Assembly (NCBI RefSeq): GCF_022965805.1 | Contig: NC_133106.1 | Location: forward strand, 31,175,913 to 31,239,912 | DNA length: 64,000 nt | Source: Primulina eburnea | Taxonomy: Eukaryota; Streptophyta; Magnoliopsida; Lamiales; Gesneriaceae | Reading direction: 5' to 3' | Part shown: piece after piece, positions 1 through 10,173 of the stretch | How positions within the stretch are numbered: position 1 is the first letter of the stretch | Layout of the letters: the number at the start of each line of letters is the position of its first letter | The notes under the pieces: generated by a model | The model's input: only the letters and a program-made list of their open reading frames with translations | Database searches by the model: none | Told to the model about the DNA's origin: nothing | Translations under genes and position numbers: made by a program

Positions 1-2
1 AT

Positions 3-2462
3 CCATCGTCAAATGGAGGTAAAAGATATCTTATTACTTTCATTGATGACTTTACAAGAAAAATATGGGTATATTTTTTGCAAGAAAAATCCGAAGCTTT
101 TTCAGCATTCAAAAATTATAAAGTGTTCGTTGAGAAAGAAGTTGGCAGCCCAATTAAAGTTCTTCGCACAGATCAAGGTGGAGAATACAACTCACAAGAA
201 TTTGCAAATTTTTGTGAAATGCATGGCATCAAGAGACAAGTTACAGCAGCTTATACTCCTCAACAAAATGGTGTTTGTGAAAGAAAAAATCGCACAATTC
301 TGAATATGGTGCGAAGTCTTTTGACTAAGAGTGGTGTTCCAAAAAATTTCTGGCCTGAGGCAGTCAACTGGAGCAGTCACATTTTGAATAGAAGTCCTAC
401 ACTTGCTGTTAAAAATATGACACCTGAAGAAGCTTGGAATGGACGCAAACCTGATGTAAATCACTTCAAAATATTTGGATGCATAGCATATGCTCATATT
501 CCAGATCAGAAGAGGAAAAAGCTTGATGATAAAGGAGAAAAATGCATTTTTCTTGGCATTAGTGATCAGTCAAAAGCATACAGGTTATATAATCCAATCA
601 CAAAAAAAATTGTTATTAGTCGTGATGTCATTTTTGATGAAGACAGATTCTGGACATGGCAAGACAATCAAGTGGGACAAAAACTTCTAAGTGAGTTTGA
701 TGAACAGGAGGAACAACAATCAGCAGATTTGACTCCATCCACCCCACAAAGTCAACCGGATGAAACTAATGGCATATTATCAAGTGAACAAACTGATACA
801 GCTAGTAGTTCACGGTCTCAACGCATTAGAAGAAGGCCTGCATGGATGGAGGATTATGAAGTACAAGGAATTAGCAATAATGAGGATCCACTCACTCATT
901 TTGCTTTATTTTCAGATTGTGATCCAGTAATTTTTGAAGATGCAGTTAAAGAATCAAAATGGAGAAATGCAATGGATGCTGAAATTGCAGCCATAGAGAA
1001 AAATAACACTTGGGAGTTAATGGAGCTTCCAAAAGGGCAAAAGACCATTGGCGTAAAATGGGTGTATAAGACGAAGCTAAAAGAGAATGGCGAAGTTGAC
1101 AAGTTTAAAGCACGTCTAGTAGCGAAGGGCTACAAGCAAGAATATGGTGTCGATTATAAAGAAGTTTTTGCTCCTGTTGCAAGGCATGATACAATCAGGT
1201 TGATGATCGCATTAGCTGCACAAAATTCATGGCCTTTATTTCAATTGGATGTGAAATCGGCTTTCTTGAATGGAGAGTTGAAAGAAGAGGTATTTATTGA
1301 TCAACCCCTTGGTTATATTAAAACTGAAAATGAACACAAAGTGTATAAATTGAAAAAAGCTTTATATGGATTAAAACAAGCTCCAAGGGCTTGGTATAGT
1401 CGAATTGAAGCTTATTTTTTGAGAGAAGGTTTTCGAAAATGTCCATATGAGCATACACTTTTTATTAAAATTAGGAATGGGGGTAGGATACTTGTTGTGT
1501 GTTTATATGTTGACGATCTTATCTTCACTGGAAATGATAGCAACATGTTTGCCAAATTCAAAGAGTCTATGATGGATGAATTTGATATGTCCGATCTCGG
1601 AAAATTGCACTACTTTCTTGGCTTTGAAGTAGTACAATCTGTTGATGGGATTTTTGTTTCTCAAAAGAAATACATCCAAGAAATTCTAGACAGGTTTCGA
1701 ATGAAGTATTGTAATGCAGCAAGCACACCAACAGAGTTTGGTCTAAAGTTAACTAGAGATTATGAAGGAAAAAGAGTTGACAGCACAATCTACAGGCAAA
1801 TTGTGGGGAGTTTAATGTACTTAACAGCAACAAGGCCAGACATTATGTATTCTGTAAGTCTCATTAGTAGATATATGGAAAGTCCAACAGAAATGCATCT
1901 TCTAGCTGCCAAGAGGATCTTAAGATACTTGCAAGGTACTTCTGAATTTGGGTTGTTCTACAAGACAGGAGAAAAATCAGATCTGCTTGCTTTTGCTGAT
2001 AGTGATTATGCTGGAGATTTGAATGATAGGAAGAGCACCTCGGGATATGCTTTCATGCTAGGATCAGGAGCTGTTTCTTGGTCTTCAAAGAAACAGCCAA
2101 TCGTCACTTTATCAACTACAGAAGCAGAATTCATAGCTGCAACTTCTTGTGCTAGCCAAGCTGTATGGTTAAAAAATTTACTCGAAGAGATGAATTTCAA
2201 GCAACAAGGACCTGTTATAATCTATTGTGACAACATCTCTGCAATCAAGCTTTCTAAAAATCCTGTTCTTCATGGAAGAAGCAAGCATATTGATGTGAAA
2301 TATCACTATCTGAGAGATCTAGTGAAGGAAGGAGTAATTGATCTTGTTTACTGCAGGAGTGATGATCAAATTGCTGATGTTTTAACTAAGCCCCTTAAAC
2401 TAGTTCCATTTCTAAAGCTGAGAAAGCTACTTGGAGTCTGCACTTTGGGAAACCATGTTTGA
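3..2462 (+). CDS. copia pol polyprotein, C-terminal part: integrase, reverse transcriptase, RNase H
   Basis: Copies the element's RNA into DNA and inserts it into the genome. The frame is already open at base 3, so the first methionine at 78 is internal and about 819 residues of a longer polyprotein are seen. Integrase: catalytic Asp in a TFIDDFTRK segment (near 45-70), second Asp in LRTDQGGEYNS (161-195), and the Glu in YTPQQNGVCERKNRT (254-297). Reverse transcriptase: FQLDVKSAFLNGELKEEVF near 1240 and the YVDDL active site near 1505. RNase H: ADSDYAGDLNDRKSTSGY near 1994 and LSTTEAEFIAA near 2110. These motifs are diagnostic of plant copia elements. No gag or protease is visible. Confidence 0.95.
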   Translation, partial: PSSNGGKRYLITFIDDFTRKIWVYFLQEKSEAFSAFKNYKVFVEKEVGSPIKVLRTDQGGEYNSQEFANFCEMHGIKRQVTAAYTPQQNGVCERKNRTILNMVRSLLTKSGVPKNFWPEAVNWSSHILNRSPTLAVKNMTPEEAWNGRKPDVNHFKIFGCIAYAHIPDQKRKKLDDKGEKCIFLGISDQSKAYRLYNPITKKIVISRDVIFDEDRFWTWQDNQVGQKLLSEFDEQEEQQSADLTPSTPQSQPDETNGILSSEQTDTASSSRSQRIRRRPAWMEDYEVQGISNNEDPLTHFALFSDCDPVIFEDAVKESKWRNAMDAEIAAIEKNNTWELMELPKGQKTIGVKWVYKTKLKENGEVDKFKARLVAKGYKQEYGVDYKEVFAPVARHDTIRLMIALAAQNSWPLFQLDVKSAFLNGELKEEVFIDQPLGYIKTENEHKVYKLKKALYGLKQAPRAWYSRIEAYFLREGFRKCPYEHTLFIKIRNGGRILVVCLYVDDLIFTGNDSNMFAKFKESMMDEFDMSDLGKLHYFLGFEVVQSVDGIFVSQKKYIQEILDRFRMKYCNAASTPTEFGLKLTRDYEGKRVDSTIYRQIVGSLMYLTATRPDIMYSVSLISRYMESPTEMHLLAAKRILRYLQGTSEFGLFYKTGEKSDLLAFADSDYAGDLNDRKSTSGYAFMLGSGAVSWSSKKQPIVTLSTTEAEFIAATSCASQAVWLKNLLEEMNFKQQGPVIIYCDNISAIKLSKNPVLHGRSKHIDVKYHYLRDLVKEGVIDLVYCRSDDQIADVLTKPLKLVPFLKLRKLLGVCTLGNHV

Positions 2463-2510
2463 AGGCTGGAGTTGGCTTACTACATATAAACTGAAGTTTA
2501 ACAACTTCTA

Positions 2511-2525
2511 GTTTAAGGGAGGGAT
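2511..2525 (+). other. polypurine tract of the copia element
   Basis: The run AAGGGAGGGA lies directly before the TG that opens the 3' LTR. This is the expected position and composition of the plus-strand primer of an LTR retrotransposon. Confidence 0.8.
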
Positions 2526-2800
2526 TGTTGAAGTCAAGGTTTTTAATAGTTCAAGTTTGTTTTCTTTAGTTCTCTGTTTAATGTTAGTTTGTTTATTTTA
2601 CCAAGTCCATGTTTACCAAGTCTTTTTGGAAGTCTGGTAGTGAACGTTCCTTTTTTGTAGGAGTTATTTGTTGTTTGTTATTATCCATTTTCAGCTCTAT
2701 ATAATGAGCACAAGGTTGTAAACATTTCTTAAGTAAGAAATAAATCTCACTTCATCTTCCCTATTCATTCCTCTGTTTCCTGTTTGTTAATAAAGTAACA
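2526..2800 (+). repeat. 3' LTR of the copia element
   Basis: Begins TGTTGAAGTC and ends AAAGTAACA, giving the short TGTT/AACA terminal inversion. It holds a TATA-like box (CTATATAATGA, about 2697-2707) and an AATAAA poly(A) signal at 2739-2744, as expected for an LTR promoter and terminator. The 5' partner LTR is outside the window. Confidence 0.85.
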
Positions 2801-3120
2801 GTTGTTATGTGTACGACTGCCACATCGGTTGGAAAAAAGTCTATAGGAGTTGCATATATGGGACTTGGATAATTCTCCCTTTAACTAGCTTTTGTATTTG
2901 AGTTTGGTTCACGTATCAATTTTAACAAGTTTGATTGAGTGGTGTGTTAGTTGTCTCACAACAATTGGAAAAAACTATGAGAGTTGCATGTATGAGACTT
3001 GGATAATCTTCCCATTTGAAATATCTTTAGGGGTTGAGTTATGTCAAAGTGTCAATTTTAACACGTTTGATTCGATCGGATCATATAAGAGTTTTGATTC
3101 GAAATGCATTATTATATAGT
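2801..3120 (+). repeat. two diverged tandem copies of an LTR-like ~125 bp unit
   Basis: Copy 1 (about 2812-2935) and copy 2 (about 2945-3075) share a hallmark series: CAACAATTGGAAAAAAC-like, GAGTTGCAT, GACTTGGATAAT, GGTTGAGTT-like, ATCAATTTTAAC. Wording such as CACATCGGTTGGAAA is common at the ends of plant LTR elements, so this is probably a decayed LTR. The boundaries are not sharp. Confidence 0.4.
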
Positions 3121-4012
3121 GTAGATATCGAAACTTCTTTCCATCATTTGAGTGATATTTATAATCGGACTTGCAATTGATAAAAAGTTGTCCCCCTCCC
3201 CCTCGATTAAATTTTGTTAAATAAACTATTGTATCTTATTTTAAATGAAATCATTAAAATATTTGAATAAACTAAATTCATTGTAGGAAGAAAATAATTT
3301 TTTTTAAGAAAATCAGAGCCACAAAAGTATGTGCATGTGCATGCATGAATATTAATGGATGTAGTCACTCTACGCCTAACATAATGAGGGTAAACTTACA
3401 TTACATCCAAAAACATAATTTAAATTTTGGTTACGCGTACGTGTCCAAATCAATTTTGGATCTTTGGATCTAGCATTAGAATATTACTAGTATGCTTTAC
3501 AATGAATATTAATTTTGTATTTTCTCACTTTAAAACATTAATTTGTTGTCACTTGAAGATTTTAAATGACAATTTCACAATGAATGGCCACCATTAATTA
3601 ATGTTTCCATCAATAATTATGCATGCGTTCTGAGGAATAGTATATATTTGGTAGTTATTGATAGCAATTATGTTTTTCTTAAAAATAAAATTAGTGTGTG
3701 TGTGTGTTTTATTATCAATGCAAACTAATCGTTATAAAATAGGCGTTGTAAATTAATAAATTAATTAAGATGAATATCATAAACACATATTTAGGATAAT
3801 ATATTAATAAAGATTATAAATAAATACAGTAAATAAAAAATGTAGAATAATGTGTAAACTAATGGGACCCAATAAAAATTATGTGTATGTTTATTAAAGT
3901 TGTAGGTCTCATAAGTCATAATAAAGTTAGGTTTGTCGATTTAGGATTGCGGATATCCTTAGTCCCCATATGCACCAATGGCTTGTCAATTGATGCATGC
4001 CATGTGCATGAT
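3121..4012. other. non-coding AT-rich interval
   Basis: No open frame of note and no recognised gene. It holds only A/T-rich sequence with a short (GT)n run near 3692-3706. Confidence 0.6.
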
Positions 4013-4017
4013 TCTCA

Positions 4018-4524
4018 AACACAGGTTAAACGAATAAAATCGAGTTAAATATGATGAAAAATTTAAAGCTCGAATTCAATTCGAAAACTCATAAATTTTA
4101 ATTTGTTTTGTTCGAGTTTGGTTCAAATCAAAGATCGATCGAATTTGAATTCGGCTCGAGAGGTTTAAACATGTTTGCGAGCTATTCGAACTATCACTCG
4201 GAAATATATACTCGAAAGACTTGAAATATATCTATTTAATAATTATGTATATTATATTAGTAAATTATCACGGCTAACAAACTACTGAACAATGTAATTT
4301 GAGGTCGAGTTCGTATCGGAAAAATTTTGGACATGTTCGAGTTCAATTCAAATTCGATCTATTCAAACACTAATAAAATATCATTGAATCAGGTATCGGA
4401 AAAAGTCTGGACACGTTCGAGTTCAGTTCAAATTCGATCTATTCAAACACTAATAAAATATCATTCAATCTGATTCAAAATTTTCGCGAATCAGCTCAAT
4501 TCGTTTACCCTCGTGTTCCCAAGT
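4018..4524. mobile_element. GAGTTCGA-rich MITE-like element with short terminal inversion
   Basis: The ends GGTTAAACGAAT (left) and GGGTAAACGAAT (right, reverse complement) face each other across about 500 bp rich in TCGAGTTCGAATTCGA-like words. Inside is an 80 bp tandem duplication (4314-4393 and 4394-4472) whose halves are nearly identical. No coding capacity, so probably a non-autonomous DNA transposon. Exact ends are uncertain. Confidence 0.4.
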
Positions 4525-4911
4525 ATGGAAATGGGTAATATCAAATATGTCCAAGAAATCCATTCACGTGCATATAAAAATGGGTGATATTATTTTCACA
4601 TAGGTGTATATACGTACATGCATGCATAGACACATATATAGATACAATGATTTGAATAGAAGAATCAAAGAGTGAATTAAGGTGGGGTTGAAGATGAGAA
4701 GCAGCGCACGTGGGTGAGGATAAGGCTGCTCTTTTGACTCATCACACATTATGTCTTAAATTCAATGCCAACCATTACCATATTTCATATCAATTTGGAC
4801 TCATTCCCATCTTCCTCTACACTTGTCCCGTTCGTTGTTTTTCTAAATAATGGAATGGTCCTATTTTTATTTTTAAAAAAAATCATCTATATTTCACTAC
4901 AATTTGTGACC

Positions 4912-4913
<2 letters not shown>

Positions 4914-4986
<73 letters not shown>
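4914..4986. repeat. (TA)n microsatellite
   Basis: About 73 bp of uninterrupted TA dinucleotides. The Tyr-Ile repeat frame read through it is an artefact. Confidence 0.95.
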
Positions 4987-4989
<3 letters not shown>

Positions 4990-5270
4990 GATTTTGTTGG
5001 AATTTGGAAATAAGATAACCATCTCCAATTTGAAAATAAATAATTTAAATATCTATGTTTTGATAATAAATCATTGTTACAAGTCTCCCGACCTGGTCCC
5101 CCGACTACGTACGGCGTACCTAAGTCAATATGCAGCTGGCCAACAAAACTGAGTTAGTTTGCGTTATCTATTATGTTTGGTCGAAGACATGCAAGTTAAT
5201 CGAATAAACACTAAATTAATCAAGATAGTCTTAACAACTTTAATATTATATTATTGTTAATTAAATATAT

Positions 5271-5680
5271 TGTTGGATGAAATAATTTATCTCTGTCGAG
5301 TAAAGCAATCGAAATGTGGTGCTTGAGCTGTTGTACGATTTAAATTATTTGAGTTGCATTATTACAACTAGTTATAGCTACAATCGAAACATGGTGTTTG
5401 AGCTGTTGTATTATTTAAAAGATTTTGGTTGCACCGTTATCACTAGCTGTAGCTTTTAAAAAAAACGATAAGAGTTCGGTCCTATAATTGATATCAGAGT
5501 CAATGTAATTGATTGCGAGTAGTTCAATTACTGGGAGGGGGATTGTTGGATGTAATAATTGTCCATGCTGGATAGAGCAATCGAAACATAATATTTGAAT
5601 TATTATACAGTTTAAAAGATTTGAATTGTATTGTTACGATTAATTATAATTTTTAGTAATGGTAACAGCCCTTCATGCTA
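5271..5680 (+). mobile_element. TRIM-B: miniature LTR retrotransposon with primer site and polypurine tract
   Basis: LTR1 is 5271-5486 and LTR2 about 5544-5680. Both begin TGTTGGATG and share AATAATT, AGCAATCGAAA and the later TTTAAAAGATTT region. Between them are only about 57 bp: a decayed tRNA-Met primer-binding site (TTGATATCAGAGTC, 5488-5501) and a polypurine tract (GGGAGGGGGA, 5533-5542) abutting LTR2. LTR1 is 79 bp longer because an internal segment is tandemly duplicated. No protein is encoded. A lone LTR of the same family lies at 62398-62534. Confidence 0.75.
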
Positions 5681-6060
5681 TTAAATGATTTGATAAACAC
5701 GCTTAATTATGGAGCGTCCCTTTAATATTTAAACCAATACCAAGAGTGTTTGACTGATTCAAAGGGAGTTAACTCTTGGAATTTTTTTATAATGTTGGTG
5801 AAATAATTATTGAAATGCTTGGGTTGATTGTTATCTGATCAATCATGCATGGGTGGAAAATTGAGGGGCAATTTTTTTTTGATAAATCTAAATTTATTTT
5901 CCTTTATTTTGAAAATACATTGCCTCTAAATAAAATTTTATTACACAATATCAGCTTAGTTGAGGGGAATACTAAGCATTTTGTACAAATTAATGGAAGA
6001 AACTCGACAGAATGCCAAAGGAGGGTGAGTGAAATTTTTAAAAATAGGAATGTGATGATA
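5681..6060. other. non-coding interval
   Basis: AT-rich. The 73-codon frame at 5845-6066 has no recognisable domain and its end is set by an adjacent MITE target site, so it is not taken as a gene. Confidence 0.5.
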
Positions 6061-6070
6061 AAATAAACCA

Positions 6071-6251
6071 AGTAAGTTTCTTGTGAGATAGTCTCACGAA
6101 TGTTTATCTGTGAGACGGATCAACCTTACCGATATTCACAGTAAAAAGTAATACTTTAGCATAAAAAGTAATATTTTTTCATGGATGACCCAAATAAGAG
6201 ATCTGTCTCACAAAATACGAAACGTGAGACCGTCTCACACAAGTTTTTGTC
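6071..6251 (-). mobile_element. MITE-A copy 1
   Basis: About 181 bp with self-palindromic GTGAGAC..GTCTCAC blocks at both ends and a middle that reads (minus strand) TTATTTGGGTCA, then ATTACTTTTTATGCTAAAG. Flanked by AAATAAACCA (6061-6070) and AAATAAACTA (6252-6261), a 10 bp target-site duplication with one mismatch. Confidence 0.9.
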
Positions 6252-6261
6252 AAATAAACTA

Positions 6262-7241
6262 GCTTTACAAAAATTATTTCAGAATTTTCGAAATCGATGT
6301 TTGACACAATAGATTGGATCCTTGCCGTCGGAACCAGAAACCCTTTCATTTAACATGAATGTATGATTTTTTTGGCTACCAGACGAGATCGAATATACAT
6401 TCAGTGACGGAGTCAAGGGAGGAGCGTAGGTATGACCGCCTCTCGATTTTTAAATTTCATTGTTCATAGACCTGAAAATAGTTATATATATTTTTTTCAA
6501 TTTTATTCTTAATATTTGCTTTTCCCCCTAAAATTTTAAAAAAACCTCTTAACTCCATTTTCTGAGTATGTCCTATGTACACTGACTCTACGAACGAAAA
6601 CCCTTTTAAAGAAAAGATGAAGGTACTAATTAAAGACGAAAGAGAACAAGTTGGAATGCAGCAAGCACAGTCGATCAAAGCGAAAAACTTGGACCTCGCA
6701 CGACTCACATGCAGTGCTCTTAAGTAAACTCCGACCCCTCTTCGGCGTGCTCGTTCTGGATCTTGCTACGATGAATTTCAAACGAAAGCTGTACTAAGTT
6801 CCAAGTTGATTTGACAGGGCTTGTTGGATTGATGCGCTGGGCAAAAATGCATTCAATTAATAATTTTATTTAATTCTATTCGAGTATATATAATATATAT
6901 TATCCAACTCATCGACACATCATATCCCAATAATTGAGCAAGAAAATGATGCCAATCCTCACTCAATCACATCATCAAAGTCCAATAATTCAGCCACTCG
7001 GGAATTAAACACATACCATCAAACAGTAGTAAACAATTCAAGAACTGGATTAAAAAAAATAAAAGCAACAATCCCAGAATTAAGAATTGAACCAAACCAA
7101 TTAATTTCCATTCGATTCGATCCACCAGTCGGATGTATACAAGAAGGCCAATTAGTGCAAAATTGTCAAAACTTAGACTAAAAATCTCTCCTCCCCCTCA
7201 CTATTTACACAACCCAAAAAAACAAAAAAACTGGATGATCA
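6262..7241. other. non-coding interval downstream of the DVL gene
   Basis: No convincing gene. Near 6400-6470 the word CAGTGACGGAGTCAAGG resembles a hAT-type transposon end, but no partner end was found. The part next to 7241 is the probable 3' untranslated region of the DVL gene. Confidence 0.4.
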
Positions 7242-7370
7242 TCAATCATGATAACAAAGAAGCATGACTACACATCTTCTAATGATGTAAAGCCTAGCCC
7301 TTTGCTCTCTGAGGACTCCTCCAAGCCCTCTGCTTGAAACCCTTCTCTTGAAATTACCGCCCATCTTCAT
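7242..7370 (-). CDS. DVL/ROTUNDIFOLIA-like (RTFL) small signalling peptide, 42 aa
   Basis: DVL/RTFL peptides are short plant proteins that restrain polar cell proliferation and alter leaf, fruit and inflorescence shape when overexpressed; they associate with the plasma membrane. The minus-strand frame starts at ATG 7370 and stops with TGA at 7242-7244. Residues 13-42 form the family core: [17 protein letters not shown], then the hydrophobic [10 protein letters not shown], then the conserved CYHD end (usually CWHD). The basic head (KRR at 8-10) is typical. A second ATG two codons on is possible, but the first is used here. Single exon. A TATA box lies about 165 bp upstream of the start. The family match is strong; which member it is cannot be told. 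Confidence 0.9.
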   Translation of the reverse strand: MKMGGNFKRRVSSRGLGGVLREQRARLYIIRRCVVMLLCYHD

Positions 7371-7533
7371 GATTCCTTTGTCGAATTTCGAATGAGGAGC
7401 AGCTATCAAGAAACTAACCCTGATTTATCGGAAGAGAAAAAGATCGAGGGAATTCTTTTTAATTAGTTTGTGTTGTTTGAGCTTTGGTACTCGACAAGTT
7501 GTGTGTGTTGGAAATGGAGAGGAAAAGGGTGGG

Positions 7534-7541
7534 TTTTATAG
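7534..7541 (-). promoter_or_regulatory. TATA box of the DVL/RTFL gene
   Basis: The minus strand reads CTCTATAAAACCC here, a near-consensus plant TATA box. It sits about 165 bp before the DVL start codon, which would give a leader of roughly 135 nt. No better candidate lies closer. Confidence 0.6.
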
Positions 7542-7741
7542 AGTAGAATTCGTGAGGGGGTTTGATTTTGCGAACTGGTCTAGTAAAGAAGCAACTAGGG
7601 GACAAGTTAGAGCGTGCAAGTGCCTCCTACCTCACCATACAATTCTCTCCCCGGGGCCCTACCTCTACTCGGGAATCCATTCCCCATACAGTATAAAATA
7701 TTCAAACTACAACCCGTCCAATCTCTATTATGGGTCTTAGC

Positions 7742-8387
7742 AATTATTCAAACAGAAAATATGTACTTGTAATTGTGTGGAAGATTTAACCACTCATCAG
7801 CCTACCCACTTTGCTTTTCTTATTTCCTGAAATTTTTTACTTATTTTTTTTTTTTTGAAAATGTAATTGCAATTTTTTCAACGAAAAATTTATAAGTTCA
7901 TCAAGTTTCTGCCAGCTAACATGAGATAGTCTAACTAATTAATTTTATGTGATGTATATCCGACTCAACCTAACTCATTAAATTTTTTTTAATTTTCATG
8001 TCAAAAATATAATTATATATTCATGATAGATACATATATAGACTCGTAAATCCAAGTAGCTTACTCACATATAAAAATTTTGTTCGCAATATAATAAAGA
8101 TATTGCACAATGTCAGATGAGTATGTATATGTTGGTCTCCCAGCAATTTTTGTATTTAATTATTTTTGGATACATATGATATTGTGTTGACATTGATCAC
8201 CAACATATTGGGTCAGGCATTACTTAAATCAGGATACATTTTAGTTTGTGAGCTGCCTTGCAATATATGGTGATAATGATAGGGTCACTCATAATAATTG
8301 AACTTGGACCTATTGACCACATAATATACACATTTTTCATATATTTTATTTATTTCTTGTTTGTCGGTATATAAAGCACAAAAATCA

Positions 8388-8397
<10 letters not shown>
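7742..8397. other. non-coding interval upstream of the DVL gene
   Basis: A/T-rich, with no coding frame and no recognised repeat end. It may contain distal promoter sequence of the minus-strand DVL gene. Confidence 0.4.

Positions 8398-8452
<55 letters not shown>
8398..8452. repeat. (TA)n microsatellite
   Basis: About 55 bp of pure TA dinucleotides, abutting a MITE-A fragment at 8454. Confidence 0.95.
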
Positions 8453-8453
<1 letters not shown>

Positions 8454-8456
<3 letters not shown>

Positions 8457-8490
8457 TAGGTCTCATGTGAGACCGTCTCACGGATCTATA
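8454..8490 (-). mobile_element. MITE-A end fragment (copy 2)
   Basis: GAGTAGGTCTCATGTGAGAC and the following GTCTCACGGATC match the distal end of MITE-A in reverse orientation. Only this end is present; it is followed at once by a forward copy. Confidence 0.75.
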
Positions 8491-8641
8491 GGCAAAAACT
8501 TGTGTGAGACGGTCTCACGGATCGTATTTGTGAGACAAATCTCTTATTTGGGTCACCAATGGAAAAGTATTACTTTTTATGTTAAGAGTATTACTTTTTA
8601 TTGTGAATATGGGTAGGGTTGATCCGTATCACAGATTATGA
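8491..8641 (+). mobile_element. MITE-A copy 3, distal end missing
   Basis: Starts with the canonical GGCAAAAACTTGTGTGAGAC and runs through the central ATTACTTTTTAT blocks to the inner GATCCGTATCACAGATTATG, then breaks into a TA run. The terminal GTCTCACATGAGAC block is absent. Confidence 0.85.
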
Positions 8642-8660
8642 ATATATATATATATATAAA

Positions 8661-8802
8661 TATAATTTAAATACGACTAATGTTTTTGTTTTATGATACA
8701 CTTGCTTTGTCTCGTGTTCCTAATTTGATTCCATTTGACTAAGGACATCAGCAATATTAACATTAGTCATAAAACAAAAACATTAGTCGTATTTAAATTA
8801 TA
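8661..8802. repeat. hairpin-forming inverted repeat, 36 bp perfect arms
   Basis: The arm at 8661-8696 (starting TATAATTTAAATACGACTAA) is exactly reverse-complemented at 8767-8802, across a 70 bp loop. It could be a tiny MITE or a hairpin RNA source. It encodes nothing. Confidence 0.8.
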
Positions 8803-8809
8803 TAATAAT

Positions 8810-9989
8810 TAACCTCTTAATATTATTGTATAGAGTCGTTAGCATCGGTAATTGTGATTAAGACTTTTGGTTTCATCGTTGCTACTTGAACCAAAGACAG
8901 GTACAAATTTTATGACACAATATATTCTGGTCAGTACCCTTGGAATCTACACAATTGCAAAAATATCAGAATTCTATGCACTCAACGTACTAGTCTTTGT
9001 CAAGTATTTATTTAAATTCCATATATCGATATATATTTAAATTAATGGCAAAAATTTGAAGTTTAGTCTTTTATGAATATTAATATGCCATATTATTAGT
9101 TATTTATCTTTCGCTGAAAAAGGTTATATTCGTATAGTTATGTTTCAACTATCTATTTTAGTATTACTCATAAAAAAATCTGTAATTAAATTATTAATGT
9201 CATTGCTAGATTTTTATAATTACGTTATTAAACATACATGTCACGAGAATTTTAATGGTTATATAATTTAAAATTTTGACTATGATATTAGCTTTGTGAT
9301 TACATTATTTATAGAATAATGACTAAAATTGGTTGTCTCGGAACTTAATTGGAATATTATAATTGCGAAAATGAATAAAATGATTTTTGATCAATTTAAT
9401 TTACTGTATTTTCTATATATTTTTTTTAATTCCCCCCTCTTCAATTAGATTGGAAATAAAAATTGTAGTGTACGAAGAAATACTATAGTAAGGTACTACA
9501 TACAATCCAAAGAATGTTACGCGTTATGGAATTCGAATTTAAATAATATTGGAATAACTGACACAATAATCACTGGAAATTATAAATTAATAATCTTGCT
9601 ATATATAATAATAATAATTTTATTCATGAGTTAATCTAATTCATTTTTATAATAAAAAATAATATTTTTTAATAATAAATCTAAAAAATATATCAATCTT
9701 ATAAATTTGAACCGTAAAGCTGTAATTTGTGCGTGTAAATCATATTGTAGCAGAAAATCAGGTCACACGTGAAGATCTTGTGGTTCGATATGTACCACTT
9801 GCTTAAGTGGCATATACTGCCACTCGACATTGTCTGATAACTACAATTTTTCACAAAAAAAAAAAAAAAAGAATTAATTATATTTTGTTTTATTACCAAC
9901 GTCATAGGGTTTGCATGTTAATTATATATTCTGAAGCAAAACTTGCTCCATCACCTAATTATCGACGAAAATTTCGATAACCAAAATTA
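8810..9989. other. non-coding AT-rich interval
   Basis: No gene-like frame. It contains simple A/T tracts and an A-run near 9856-9871. Confidence 0.5.
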
Positions 9990-10173
9990 GAGTATGTTTT
10001 TTTTGAGACGGTCTCAAAAAATTTTATCTGTAAGATGGGTCAATCTTACCGATATTCACAATAAAAAATAATACTCTTATCATAAAAAGTAATATTTTTT
10101 CATGGGTGACCCAAATAATAGATCTGTCTCACAAAATACGACCCGTGAAACCGTCTCACACAAGTTTTTGCCT
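9990..10173 (-). mobile_element. MITE-A copy 4
   Basis: Full-length reverse copy, from GAGTATG..GAGACGGTCTC to CGTCTCACACAAGTTTTTGCC. A matching flanking duplication is not clear. Confidence 0.85.

Larger units (their letters stand above)
1..2800 (+). mobile_element. Ty1/copia LTR retrotransposon, 3' part (5' end outside window)
   Basis: The window opens inside the element. One open frame runs from base 3 to the stop at 2460-2462. It is followed by a purine-rich tract ending at about 2524 and a 275 bp 3' LTR. The order integrase, reverse transcriptase, RNase H is the copia (not gypsy) order. Gag, protease and the 5' LTR lie upstream of the window, so target-site duplications cannot be compared. 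The visible frame has no stop or frameshift, which suggests a fairly young copy. Confidence 0.95.

Noticed and set aside
4765..5013. 82-codon frame ending in a Tyr-Ile repeat, and similar frames at 16372-16832, 17283-17471, 25636-25885 and 48127-48321
   Set aside because: They are translations of TA microsatellites and palindromes, with no domain and no supporting signals.
7468..7740. 90-codon plus-strand frame
   Set aside because: It overlaps the promoter and leader of the minus-strand DVL gene and has no recognised domain.
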